Positions 1 to 8,479 of a stretch of 64,000 nt of DNA are shown piece by piece (within the stretch, counting starts at the first letter, position 1; each line of letters opens with the position of its first letter). Under the pieces are notes generated by a model. That model ran no database searches and had not been told where the DNA came from. It saw only the letters and a list, made by a program, of their open reading frames with translations. A program made the translations under genes and the position numbers. The stretch is taken from positions 117,683 through 181,682 of the forward strand of contig NZ_LFIQ01000105.1 in the NCBI RefSeq assembly GCF_001189245.1, given 5' to 3'. The stretch is from Bradyrhizobium pachyrhizi (GTDB lineage Bacteria > Pseudomonadota > Alphaproteobacteria > Rhizobiales > Xanthobacteraceae).

Positions 1-1158
1 GCCGGCTTCCAGGCCGTCGATGCCTCGATGGAGGAGGCAGCCCGCAATCTCGGCGGTTCACGGTCCTATGTGATCCGCACCGTGCTGCTGCCGATCGTGA
101 TGCCGGCGATACTTGCCGGGGGAATTTTGGTGTTCATTGAGGCGCTGGAGAATTTCGGCGTGCCAGCGGTGCTGGCTGAGGACCGCCCGTTCCTGGCCGT
201 CGACATCTTCAAGCTGTTCGCCGGCGAATCTGACGCCAATCCGGCTGCTGCGGGTGCGCTCAGCGTGCTCCTGATTGCCTGCACGGCGCTCGCGCTTCTC
301 GTTCAACGGCACTATCTCGCCAAGCGCCGCTTCTCAACCAATGCCCGCAGTGCGACCGCGAAGCTGCCGATGACACCGGGACTGCGGCTGGTGGCTACGG
401 TCGTGAGTTGGGGCATTGTGATTTCCTCGCTGCTGCCTTTCGCAGCCGTGTTGATGATCTCTCTCCTGCGCTTCCGTGGCCCCGTGCTGACCTGGGAGTT
501 CGGATTGGGCAATTACGCGACCTTGTTGTCGGGCTCCTATCGGCCGCTGCTCAACACGCTGACGCTCGCCAGCATCGCGGCCATCGCCACTATGCTGATC
601 GGCGCTCCGATCGGCTACGTGGTGGCCCGGCACCGCACGCGCCTGTCTGGGTTGCTCGATTTCGTCGGCATGGTGCCGTTTGCGGTTTCCGGCACGATCC
701 TGGCGATCGGGCTCATTATCGCGTTCAACAGCGGGCCGTTGATCTTGACCGGCGGCTGGCTGATCCTAGTCATCGCCTATGTCGTCCGCAAATTGCCCTT
801 CGCGATCCGGTCGTCCTCGGCAATTGTGCATCAGCTCGATCCCTCGCTCGAGGAAGCCTCAATCAATCTTGGGGTCTCGCCGAGCAAAACCTTCGCGACC
901 CTGACGGTGCCGTTGATGGCGAGCGGCCTTGTCGGCGGCCTCGTGCTGGTCTGGATCACCGCAGCATCCGAGTTGAGCGCAACTATCGTGCTCTATGCGA
1001 GCGGCTGGGTCACCACGACCGTCGTGATGTACCATGCCATCGAGGGCACCGGCGCGGGACTCGCGGCCGCCGCAGCCGCGGTGCTTATCCTGGTCACCGC
1101 AATCCCGTTGCTCCTGATCAACCGACGCATAAGCAAACACGAAACGACCGTGATCTGA
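1..1158 (+). CDS. ABC transporter permease, two-domain FbpB/ThiP type (5' partial)
   Basis: This is the inner-membrane permease of a binding-protein-dependent ABC importer, most like Fe(III)- or thiamine-type permeases in which two permease halves are fused. The reading frame is open from base 1, so the true start lies outside the window. The sequence opens within an EAA loop (EEAARNLGG), and a second EAA loop (LEEASINLGVS) lies near base 845. The two loops mark the two fused permease domains and contact the ATPase. Roughly eight hydrophobic segments remain. The stop is 17 bases before the aldolase ATG, so the two genes are probably co-transcribed. The substrate cannot be read from this fragment. 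Confidence 0.9.
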   Translation, partial: AGFQAVDASMEEAARNLGGSRSYVIRTVLLPIVMPAILAGGILVFIEALENFGVPAVLAEDRPFLAVDIFKLFAGESDANPAAAGALSVLLIACTALALLVQRHYLAKRRFSTNARSATAKLPMTPGLRLVATVVSWGIVISSLLPFAAVLMISLLRFRGPVLTWEFGLGNYATLLSGSYRPLLNTLTLASIAAIATMLIGAPIGYVVARHRTRLSGLLDFVGMVPFAVSGTILAIGLIIAFNSGPLILTGGWLILVIAYVVRKLPFAIRSSSAIVHQLDPSLEEASINLGVSPSKTFATLTVPLMASGLVGGLVLVWITAASELSATIVLYASGWVTTTVVMYHAIEGTGAGLAAAAAAVLILVTAIPLLLINRRISKHETTVI

Positions 1159-1175
1159 CGGCAGGTGAGGACGGC

Positions 1176-2246
1176 ATGAACGACGCAACCCAAGCGCTCC
1201 CGAATTTCCGCAGCGACAACGTCGCACCGGTCAGCCCTGAGATACTGCGAGCGATCGAGGCGGCCAATCGTGGGCCAGCCGCCGCTTATGGCGACGACGA
1301 TTATTCGAAATTGCTGAATCAGCGCTTCTCGACGCTGTTCGAGACCGAGGTTGCGGTGTTCCCAGTCTCGACCGGCACGGCCGCCAATGCTTTGTCGCTC
1401 GCAACCTGCGTGCGGCCCTATGGCGCGATCTATTGCCACAAGGAGGCACATATCGACACGGCGGAAGGCGGCGCGACCGAAGCCTTCACAGGTGGCGCGA
1501 AGCTCCTCACGCTGCCCGGCCGGCATTTTCGGATCGAGCCGCCAATCCTGCGCGAGGCGGTTACCGGGGCGGCTTGGGGAGTCCGCAATCGCGCGCAGCC
1601 CGATGCGGTGTCGATCACTCAGGCCAGCGAATATGGGACGGTCTACCCTCTCGCCGAGATCGCCGCGATCGGCGAAATCGCCCGTGACAAGAATCTGTCG
1701 CTGCACATGGATGGCGCCCGGTTCGCCAACGGCTTGGCGCGGCTCGGCTGTAGCCCGGCCGATATGACCTGGCGAGCGGGCGTCGACATCCTGTCGTTTG
1801 GAGCAACCAAGAACGGGGCGATGTCAGCGGATGCGATCGTGGTCTTCGACCACAACCTTGTTGAACCCCTGTCCTATCGGCTTCGCCGCGCCGGACAGAC
1901 CGCGTCGAAGATGCGTTATGCGTCCGCGCAGCTGCTCGCTTATGTCGAGGATCGCCTTTTTCTACGACTCGCGGCAAAGGCCAATTCCGTGGCTGCCTAC
2001 CTTGGAGCAGGTCTTGCTGCACTGCCTGACGTTCGGCTCGTTGCTCCAGTGGAAGCCAATTTGATCTTCGCAAAGCTGCCCGCACTAGCCATCGACCGGC
2101 TCACGGCAAACGGGTTGCAATTCGCGCGACGAGGCGACGAGGTGATCCGGTTCGTCGCCCGCTTTGACAGCACCGAGCAGGAGGCCGATGAGGTCATCGC
2201 CCTCGTCCGTCGCGCGGTCACGGGACCAACATCGGTTGGCTTGTGA
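1176..2246 (+). CDS. Low-specificity L-threonine aldolase (PLP, fold type I)
   Basis: This 356-residue protein belongs to the beta-eliminating lyase/threonine aldolase family, which splits L-threonine or similar beta-hydroxy amino acids into glycine and an aldehyde. The N-terminal FRSDN (11-15), HMDGARFAN (177-185) and the PLP-lysine motif SFGATKNG (K212) are all present, and the length is normal for the family. The frame is open far upstream, but the ATG at 1176 is chosen because it begins the conserved N-terminus, sits behind an AGGTGAGG ribosome site and follows the permease stop by 17 bases. Substrate preference, for example phenylserine against threonine, is not visible. Confidence 0.93.
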   Translation: MNDATQALPNFRSDNVAPVSPEILRAIEAANRGPAAAYGDDDYSKLLNQRFSTLFETEVAVFPVSTGTAANALSLATCVRPYGAIYCHKEAHIDTAEGGATEAFTGGAKLLTLPGRHFRIEPPILREAVTGAAWGVRNRAQPDAVSITQASEYGTVYPLAEIAAIGEIARDKNLSLHMDGARFANGLARLGCSPADMTWRAGVDILSFGATKNGAMSADAIVVFDHNLVEPLSYRLRRAGQTASKMRYASAQLLAYVEDRLFLRLAAKANSVAAYLGAGLAALPDVRLVAPVEANLIFAKLPALAIDRLTANGLQFARRGDEVIRFVARFDSTEQEADEVIALVRRAVTGPTSVGL

Positions 2247-2770
2247 CACCTGCGCGCGCCCTGTTGATGAACATAGAAGAGCAGTGTGGCGGACAAAGCG
2301 TAGCCCATGCGAACAGGGAGCGACCCAAACCCCGCACCAACTCTTATCGTCGACTGTAGTTGGTTCAGCTTCTCCCGACCGGCCGAATGCCGTGAGGAAC
2401 ACTAGCGTCCTCGCCACAATGCGCGAGCCAGAGGCTCGAGCACTCTCGAGCCATCACCGCTTTTCAGCCGTCACACATCAATTCAAGGAAGCCCCTCAAG
2501 ATTTGACGACAATAGATTTTTCTTGATCTCTCGGTGCACACGTCATGCACACGCAGTCTGCTCACCTTTTGAAAAACTTGAACTCTCGCTCCATCCATCA
2601 TGAGCTGGTTTGCGCAAGCTGCAGCCAAATTGCGGCAGGTCGCCCCGAACTGCAGAAAATTACGGGGCGGGCGCCGGTTACCGTCACGGCTTCGCCGACC
2701 TACACACACAGTTCGTGTTCTGTCCGGCTTAACGCAATCTGCAACAACGGCTATCAATCGCTGGCTTTGC
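2247..2770. other. Gene-poor intergenic stretch
   Basis: These 524 bases separate the aldolase (+) from the last gene of the monooxygenase region (-), so they lie between convergent units. I found no convincing coding frame, promoter or RNA gene. The only structure noticed is a short perfect inverted repeat at 2433-2452. Confidence 0.6.
2433..2452. repeat. Inverted repeat, 8-bp arms
   Basis: GGCTCGAG and CTCGAGCC flank a CACT loop. It could fold as a hairpin between two convergent transcription units. It is 190 bases past the aldolase stop and has no T-run, so terminator function is only possible. Confidence 0.4.
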
Positions 2771-2956
2771 TCAGCTCGTCGTCGCTGCACTTCGCTTGAA
2801 GGGTTTGTTCTCTGCGATGAACCTGGCCGCCAGCACGAGAGCGCCCATCGAGAACTCCTTGCCATGCGCGGCGATCATCCGCTCGGAAAGCTCGGCCAGC
2901 TCCTTGAAATACTGATCTTTGCTTTCGGCTTCGTTTGGCGATCGAGTAGACGTCAT
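2771..2956 (-). CDS. Small hypothetical protein, 61 aa
   Basis: I do not recognise this 61-residue soluble protein. Charged, helix-prone residues (ESKDQYFKELAELSERM) are followed by a segment rich in Ala and Phe, with no signal peptide or cysteine. The frame is open upstream, but the ATG at 2956 is preceded by a strong TAGGAGGG site at ideal spacing, which argues that translation starts here. It is the last gene of the run that includes the sigma-54 regulator and the WD40 gene, 50 bases after the WD40 stop. A role in the monooxygenase system is inferred from position only. Confidence 0.6.
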   Translation of the reverse strand: MTSTRSPNEAESKDQYFKELAELSERMIAAHGKEFSMGALVLAARFIAENKPFKRSAATTS

Positions 2957-3006
2957 GGTATCCCTCCTAATGATCGCGGAAGACTTTCGCCTTTGGTGCG
3001 AGCCCG

Positions 3007-4128
3007 CTATTTGAAGATGTGGGAGGGAAACGTGACGATCGCCGCCTCCCCGTTGTCCGTGCCGAATGCGAGATGCTGGCCATCGGCCGACCACCGAAGT
3101 GCGTGGATAGCGCCCCGGCCGGGTGGCTTGACGAGCAGTTCGTCGGATTCGCCGATCTTGGCGACAACCACCATGCCGTCCGCGTATCCTGCTGCAATCA
3201 GCTGACCCTCGGGGTGTATATCCACTGCCTTCACGAGTACGGGTCGGGCACGGCCTGTCGCAAGGCTGGCCGGCCGTTCGCTGTCGTCGCTGAGGCTCGC
3301 AATATCCCATGCGATCATCCGATAAGCTCCGCTCGTGACGAGAACGCGGGAATCCGCACTCCACGACAGAGATGCAGTACTCCCGGGATAGCTGGACATC
3401 CGGACGATCCGGGCATCGGCAAGACGGACCAAGACGACACCTGTCCCCACGACCGAAGCGGCTAACCAGGATCCGTCCGGGCTCCACGCCAAATGAGAGA
3501 TCGGGCCGAGCTCGAATGAAGCCGCCGGCCCTGGTCGTGCCCCGAAGGCACGAACGAGCAGACAATTATCGGCCCCGACCGCAAAGCGCCGACTATCCCT
3601 TGATACGGCCAGTGCCGATGCGTGCCCGCCCGCTCGCTCCTGGAGCCAACCGACATCGCCATTTGGATTGTAAAATATGACCGATCCGCCGGAGGCGGCC
3701 AGAATGCCGCCAGCCTGAACCGGGGCGACGAGATCAATTGGGGACCCATGGTCCGCGATCAGATGCGTGACGCCGGATGCCGACACGCGAAGCAACCGGC
3801 TGTGATCACTTGCGACAAAGCCCGACGTCCCGATCAAGGCGAGGTGAAGCGGAGCATCGCTGATAACGACCTTCGTCAACGGGGGCGCCGGTTTCCGCCG
3901 CGGCGAGATTGTGGCCCGGCCCCCGTCCAGCGCGACACGACAGCGATCTTGCGGCGGCTCAATATCGGTCAACGGAGCGATCGCCAGAGCGCCATCGGCG
4001 AGCGCAAACGCAACTCCGTCTTCCGCGAAGGCCAAACTGGTGACGGGCGCCCCTACCGTCCAGCGTCGCCCAAGCAAATCATAAAGCGTTGCAGTGTCTG
4101 CTTCCATCGTATCCATCGAACATCTCAC
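3007..4128 (-). CDS. WD40-repeat beta-propeller protein
   Basis: This cytoplasmic protein of about 373 residues is built almost entirely of WD40-like blades. Examples are LAWSPDGSWLAAS, LSWSADSRVLVTSG, VDIHPEGQLIAAGYADG and LRWSADGQHLAFG, each followed by a strand segment. Such propellers are protein-docking platforms. No signal peptide or catalytic domain is fused. The GTG at 4128 overlaps the previous stop (GTGA); an ATG at 4116 behind AGGTGAG is an equally good start. It follows two small unknown genes in an overlapping operon below the sigma-54 activator, so it may scaffold assembly of the monooxygenase or its regulator. That role is inference. Confidence 0.85.
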   Translation of the reverse strand: MRCSMDTMEADTATLYDLLGRRWTVGAPVTSLAFAEDGVAFALADGALAIAPLTDIEPPQDRCRVALDGGRATISPRRKPAPPLTKVVISDAPLHLALIGTSGFVASDHSRLLRVSASGVTHLIADHGSPIDLVAPVQAGGILAASGGSVIFYNPNGDVGWLQERAGGHASALAVSRDSRRFAVGADNCLLVRAFGARPGPAASFELGPISHLAWSPDGSWLAASVVGTGVVLVRLADARIVRMSSYPGSTASLSWSADSRVLVTSGAYRMIAWDIASLSDDSERPASLATGRARPVLVKAVDIHPEGQLIAAGYADGMVVVAKIGESDELLVKPPGRGAIHALRWSADGQHLAFGTDNGEAAIVTFPSHIFK

Positions 4129-4433
4129 CTGCCGGCGGCAATCCGCCTGTCAAGATCTTCAAGGCGTCGTTCCAGTGCGGCGCATTGAGCGTCGCATACT
4201 GCCATTCCGGCAGTTGCGTTTTTCAGGCGCGCCCACGCTTCCTCCAGCGCCTCGGCGAGCGCATGCGAGACGCCCGTCGCGGCGATCTCGCGCTCAATCT
4301 CCTGAATCTCGAACTCCGCCCCACCGCCGAGCTGAAGGTTCAGAAGGTTGCGTGATTGAGCAGCCGACATCTCCTGAACGACGACCAATCGTTCCTTCAG
4401 CACTTCGACCAGGGTTGGAGAATCGTCACTCAT
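4125..4433 (-). CDS. Hypothetical coiled-coil protein, 102 aa
   Basis: This small acidic protein of unknown family is mostly alpha-helical. Heptad-like stretches run through VLKERLVVVQEMSAAQ and the C-terminal LERRLEDLDRRIAAG, which suggests a coiled coil. Two cysteines occur in VCDAQC. It is tightly packed in an operon: its ATG overlaps the upstream stop by four bases (ATGA) and its stop overlaps the WD40 start. The packing suggests it forms a complex with its two neighbours. Confidence 0.8.
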   Translation of the reverse strand: MSDDSPTLVEVLKERLVVVQEMSAAQSRNLLNLQLGGGAEFEIQEIEREIAATGVSHALAEALEEAWARLKNATAGMAVCDAQCAALERRLEDLDRRIAAGR

Positions 4434-4879
4434 CGGCCTGCCTCGATCTGAGCCAGGATCCGCTGCAGGCCTCCGACACCAGATACAAAATGTTGCTGCG
4501 CGTCATTGATGTGAGATTGCAGGGAGTCCCACAGATCGACCCTCAGCAACCGCGCAGGATCGCCGGCCATCGTCTCGATAGCCTGAAGGCCGAACTGATG
4601 CCGCAAGCCGATCCCCTTCAAGACGAATTCCGAAAGCTCACGCGCATGCATTTCGATGAACGGACGCAAGAGCGGATGCGCACTGTAACTGATGCCGCGC
4701 TTCGAGAGTTCGACCTCGATGAGCACGATGAAATGCCGAACCAGCAGATCCTGGCTTTCGCCGAGCAGCTGCACCACGAAAGTGACGTCGCGGTCCGCGC
4801 GCGCAACAATCTGCGATGCGAGCGCCGCCGCGGTCGCCGGCCCCTCCCCGCCGTTCTGTTCATGCCAGACAGCCGCCAT
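4430..4879 (-). CDS. Hypothetical protein, 149 aa, in regulator operon
   Basis: I do not recognise this protein. It is soluble and mainly helical, with no signal peptide or metal motif. It starts 14 bases after the stop of the sigma-54 regulator, behind GGGTG, and ends in a four-base overlap with the 102-residue gene. With that gene and the WD40 gene it forms a three-gene module of unknown function next to the monooxygenase activator. Confidence 0.8.
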   Translation of the reverse strand: MAAVWHEQNGGEGPATAAALASQIVARADRDVTFVVQLLGESQDLLVRHFIVLIEVELSKRGISYSAHPLLRPFIEMHARELSEFVLKGIGLRHQFGLQAIETMAGDPARLLRVDLWDSLQSHINDAQQHFVSGVGGLQRILAQIEAGR

Positions 4880-4893
4880 GTGTCACCCCGCCC

Positions 4894-6951
4894 TCAGGTT
4901 CGGGAACGGTATTGGTGCAATTTGCGATACAGCGTAGCGCGCGAAAGCCCGAGCTTCTCGGCAGCGGCGGCAATGTTACCGCCAGCATTCGCGACCGCCC
5001 TCTCGATGGTGCGGCGTTCCACCTCGTCGAAACGCGCAATCTCGTCGCCTTCCGATCCCGTCGAGCTATGCCCCGCCTGCACGGACACCGAGGAGGGCTG
5101 AACCGACGCCATTTCCACGAAATCCTCTGGCAAGTCCCGGGGAGCGACGATGCCGGTGATCGTCATCAGCACGAGATTCTCGACCAGATTGCGCAGTTCG
5201 CGAACGTTCCCGGGCCAGCTATAGCGACGCAGCAACTCCATCGTCGCTGCCTCGAAGTGTAGCGGTTGGGTACTATAGGTCTCTGCAAACTGCCTGTTGA
5301 AATGATCGATCAGAATCTCGACATCGCCCAGGCGCTCACGGAGCGGCGGTATGGTGAACTTGACGACACCGATCCGGAAGTACAGGTCCTTGCGAAAACG
5401 CCCTTCCGCCACCTCCTGCTTCAGATTCCGATTGGTCGACGCCACGAGCCGGACGTCTACAGGTCGTGCCTTACTGTCACCAAGCCTGTACACCGCGCGC
5501 TCCTCCAGCACACGAAGCAAGTAAGGCTGCAGCTCCATCGGCATTTCACCGATCTCGTCAAGGCTGAGCACCCCGCCATTGGCAAACTCAAACCGTCCAG
5601 GCCTCCCCTCGCGCGTAGCGCCGGTATAGGCGCCCGGCGCATGTCCGAATAATTCGCCGCCGAGGAGTTCCTTGGAGACCGCACCGCAATTGAAGGCAAT
5701 GAACGGCTCCTTGCCGGTATTCTGGCTGGCGGCGTGAACCAGACGGGCGAACAGTTCCTTGCCGACGCCGGTCTCACCCTCGAGCAGGATTGCCGTTCGT
5801 CCAAGCGCTGCCCGCTCAATCTTCTCGATCGTTTGCAGTAATGCGTCACTGCAGCCAACAATCGCTTCCCTGGCCGAAACAAGTGCGGCGCGGGCTGCTG
5901 GCGACATCTGGGATCGGGCAAGACTGGCGCGTGGCTTCGCTGCGAGCACGAGCATCGCGCCCTTTACGACGCCGTCGACCACGAGCGGCTCGATCCGCTG
6001 CTCGCGCAGTTCCTCGGGCAGCCCCTTGGCAAGGTCTTTCGCGAGAAAGCCTTTGTCGTTTGGCAGAAGCTGCCTCCCGATGCTCAAGTCTTGCGATTGC
6101 GCAATCCGGTGCCAGCGAACTGACGCCATGTCGTTATGGTGAACGACCCGGCCGAACCGGTCGAGAATAACGACCCCGTCAGCACTGTTCATCCCCGGCA
6201 TTCGGGAAATGCTCGCCTCAAGCAGCCGCATTCTCTCGATGCGGATCTTTTCCGAGAGCGCCAGTTCGATGTGATGGGCCGCGACCACCGCCAGGGCCAC
6301 ATTGTGCCGGTGAAAGATTGCTTGAGGTCCGGAAAAGTCGACGATGCCGATGATGCTGCCGTCTATCGGACTGCGAATGGGGCTACCGACGCAGGTCCAC
6401 GCCTTGATGCCCTCCGAGAAATGCTCGGCCGCATGGACATGAACCGGCTTTCCAGTGACCAGCGCTGTGCCGATGCCATTGGTGCCGGTGACCGCTTCGC
6501 CCCAGGCCGCGCCTGCTTCCAGGCGAATATCGTGCCCCGCATCAATGGTCCGCCGATCGCCCCCGACCTCCAGCACGACGCCGTTCCCGTCGGTGATGAC
6601 CACCATCGTCGCCGCGTCACCAAGCACCTCGGCAATACGGCGGAAGGTCTCGGCGCTCGAACCAAGCAGATCATCATTCTTCAAACGAAGTTCATAGAGA
6701 TCGTCCGGCGAGGCTAGGAGATGACTGCCCTTGCCACGAGCATCAACCCCGGACTTGACGCTGCGCTGCCATGAATCCTCGATGACGCTTCGCACCGGAG
6801 CGTTCTCGCGCCTCAGGTCCCCGAAGGTCAGGAAGTTTTCCCATGCCTTGTTGGTTTCGCCCTCATCGTATGGCCGCCCCTGCTCCGCGTCCGAAGCTTT
6901 GTAGCCTTCCAGGGAAAACGGCGGCTTGGCCATGAGCGTTTCCGTCAGCAT
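4894..6951 (-). CDS. prmR: Sigma-54-dependent activator, AcoR/MimR type
   Basis: This bacterial enhancer-binding protein has 685 residues from the ATG at 6951; an ATG at 6933 is also possible. A GAF-like sensor region (about 90-235, with AAWGEAVTGTNGIGTAL typical of AcoR) is followed by an AAA+ domain with Walker A GETGVGKE (392-399), the sigma-54 contact loop GAYTGA (440-445) and Walker B LDEIGEM (464-470). A Fis-type helix-turn-helix ends the protein (about 655-680). It has no receiver domain, so it probably responds directly to a small ligand such as a substrate or product. The matching sigma-54 promoter lies before prmA, which makes that operon the obvious target. Confidence 0.93.
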   Translation of the reverse strand: MLTETLMAKPPFSLEGYKASDAEQGRPYDEGETNKAWENFLTFGDLRRENAPVRSVIEDSWQRSVKSGVDARGKGSHLLASPDDLYELRLKNDDLLGSSAETFRRIAEVLGDAATMVVITDGNGVVLEVGGDRRTIDAGHDIRLEAGAAWGEAVTGTNGIGTALVTGKPVHVHAAEHFSEGIKAWTCVGSPIRSPIDGSIIGIVDFSGPQAIFHRHNVALAVVAAHHIELALSEKIRIERMRLLEASISRMPGMNSADGVVILDRFGRVVHHNDMASVRWHRIAQSQDLSIGRQLLPNDKGFLAKDLAKGLPEELREQRIEPLVVDGVVKGAMLVLAAKPRASLARSQMSPAARAALVSAREAIVGCSDALLQTIEKIERAALGRTAILLEGETGVGKELFARLVHAASQNTGKEPFIAFNCGAVSKELLGGELFGHAPGAYTGATREGRPGRFEFANGGVLSLDEIGEMPMELQPYLLRVLEERAVYRLGDSKARPVDVRLVASTNRNLKQEVAEGRFRKDLYFRIGVVKFTIPPLRERLGDVEILIDHFNRQFAETYSTQPLHFEAATMELLRRYSWPGNVRELRNLVENLVLMTITGIVAPRDLPEDFVEMASVQPSSVSVQAGHSSTGSEGDEIARFDEVERRTIERAVANAGGNIAAAAEKLGLSRATLYRKLHQYRSRT

Positions 6952-7054
6952 TGGAGCACCATACGTCCGTTGGCAAACAGCAACCCGATCGGCAAACACA
7001 AACTGAGCCGGAGCCGACCGGGATCGCTTTCCCTGCAGGCTCAGCTCACGCAGA

Positions 7055-7549
7055 TCATTCGACGCTTCTGGAGATCGCGTCCAGGCCGAGACGACCTGAG
7101 ATGACCTGTTCCAGGTGAGCTTCCGACGTCTCGTCGGGCACACTCACTCCCTCAAGGTCGGCCAGGACCCTGTACAATTCGTCGTCCAGCGGCTCGAAGA
7201 TCCCGTTCTCGCGCGTCGCCAGAGCGAAGTATCGCGATTGGCCGTTGCCGCGCAGTTCGCCGACAAAATCGAGCTGCCGTCCCGATGCGAGATCGGCGAT
7301 CACGACGCGACCGTTATGGCTGATCCGCACATAGGGCTCGGCCTCCTTTGGACGAGCCGGCGGCGTGGACCAGAGCTTGCCCGACGGCTGCGGTTGCGGA
7401 GGAGGCGTAGGATTGCGCAGCTGCTGCCAACGCCCGAGCGTCAGATGATTGGCAAGCGCGTTGATCGTCGTGCGGTTCTTCTGAAGGAAGTCCTTGGCCG
7501 CCAGTTCTTCACGGTGCGGACCGTCGCGCTTGGAGATAATATAGACCAT
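7055..7549 (-). CDS. Hypothetical protein, 164 aa, upstream of prmR
   Basis: I do not recognise this protein. A basic N-terminal part leads into a Pro-rich linker (PTPPPQPQPSG), then a beta-rich C-terminal half (YVRISHNGRVVIADLASG). The ATG at 7549 is chosen over longer frames because a strong GGGAGG site precedes it. The gene is 103 bases before prmR on the same strand and is first in the regulator operon. A predicted sigma-70 promoter and a large leader hairpin precede it. It may help sense substrate or assemble the enzyme, but nothing in the sequence shows this. Confidence 0.72.
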   Translation of the reverse strand: MVYIISKRDGPHREELAAKDFLQKNRTTINALANHLTLGRWQQLRNPTPPPQPQPSGKLWSTPPARPKEAEPYVRISHNGRVVIADLASGRQLDFVGELRGNGQSRYFALATRENGIFEPLDDELYRVLADLEGVSVPDETSEAHLEQVISGRLGLDAISRSVE

Positions 7550-7578
7550 GTCCCTTTTCCTCCCGCCCGGCTGATCGG

Positions 7579-7618
7579 ATGAGCCTGGAGGCTTGTTACA
7601 CTGCCTCCTTCGGCTCAT
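7579..7618 (-). other. Leader hairpin between aqpZ and the regulator operon
   Basis: ATGAGCC and GGAGGC pair with GCCTCC and GGCTCAT around a ten-base loop, giving a 13-bp stem broken by a small internal bulge. It lies about nine bases after the predicted transcription start of the regulator operon and 30 bases before its first ATG. It also lies downstream of aqpZ, so it could act as a terminator, an attenuator or an mRNA-stabilising element. There is no T-run. Confidence 0.55.
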
Positions 7619-7633
7619 GCCGGGACTTTCAAG

Positions 7634-7661
7634 ATTGTAACCCGTTCCGGATCGTTGTCAC
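7634..7661 (-). promoter_or_regulatory. Predicted sigma-70 promoter of regulator operon
   Basis: Reading leftward, GTGACA and TACAAT are separated by 16 bases, each one mismatch from consensus. The expected start near 7627 would give a leader of about 80 bases carrying the hairpin at 7579-7618. The prediction rests on sequence pattern alone. Confidence 0.45.
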
Positions 7662-7689
7662 GGTGCAATCAATCATTCGATCGCGAACG

Positions 7690-8370
7690 TCACGCCGTTG
7701 CCACCATCTGGCGCGTCACCCCCGCCTTGAAGACGTAACCGGACAGTGCGGCCCCCAGGCACGGCGCCACAAAATAGAGCCACACCTGTGACAGCGCATC
7801 GGAGCCCGCAAACAATGCAGGCCCAAACGAGCGCGCCGGATTGACCGACGATCCCGACACAGCAATGCCGGCGAGATGGATCGCGACCAGCGTCAGACCG
7901 ATCACCAACCCGGCATAGGCAGACGCCGCTCCGTTTTGCGTCGCACCAAGGATCACCGTCAGAAACAGGAACGTTGCCGACGCTTCGAACACGAACGCGG
8001 ATAGAACACCGTACTGGCCCCAGCCATTCTGGCCAAAGCCGTTCGCCGCGACGTCGTAGCCTCCGACCTTGCCTTCGGCGATGAGGTACAGCACGGCCGC
8101 AGCCGCGATTCCCCCGACGAACTGCGCGACGATATAGCCCGAGAAATCCCGCGGCGACATCCGCCCGGCGACGAGCATCCCGAGGCTGACCGCCGGATTG
8201 AGATGAGCACCGGAGATATGTCCGATAGAATAAGCCATTGCGACCACGGTCAGGCCGAATGCGAACGCGACGCCCAGCAAGCCGACCTCGGCCCGCATAA
8301 AGATTACGGTCGCACAGCCAAAGAACACCAGCGCGAACGTACCGATAAATTCCGCAACATACTTCTGCAT
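7690..8370 (-). CDS. aqpZ: Aquaporin Z-type water channel
   Basis: This 226-residue major intrinsic protein has six membrane helices. Both NPA boxes are intact (NPAVSLG and NPARSFG). The Phe, His (AIHLAG) and Arg of an AqpZ-type narrow filter are present, so it is more likely a water channel than a glycerol channel. The ATG at 8370 follows GGGGGAG; the longer upstream frame is Arg-rich and not aquaporin-like. It sits inside the monooxygenase cluster between prmG and the regulator operon but is flanked by hairpins at 8430-8453 and 7579-7618, so it may be its own transcript. Passage of small polar oxidation products is a speculative reason for its position. Confidence 0.95.
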   Translation of the reverse strand: MQKYVAEFIGTFALVFFGCATVIFMRAEVGLLGVAFAFGLTVVAMAYSIGHISGAHLNPAVSLGMLVAGRMSPRDFSGYIVAQFVGGIAAAAVLYLIAEGKVGGYDVAANGFGQNGWGQYGVLSAFVFEASATFLFLTVILGATQNGAASAYAGLVIGLTLVAIHLAGIAVSGSSVNPARSFGPALFAGSDALSQVWLYFVAPCLGAALSGYVFKAGVTRQMVATA

Positions 8371-8429
8371 AACTCCCCCTTCCTGGTGATGGATTCGATA
8401 TCGAGGTTTCTGTCCCTCTGGTCGCGGCC

Positions 8430-8453
8430 CGCGTCGTCTCCTGAGACGACGCG
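8430..8453 (-). terminator. Hairpin between prmG and aqpZ
   Basis: CGCGTCGTCT and AGACGACGCG form a perfect 10-bp stem around CCTG, 27 bases after the prmG stop. There is no T-run, so termination may be partial or Rho-assisted. Confidence 0.55.
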
Positions 8454-8479
8454 GTGAAACGCGGACCGCGCACACAGTC

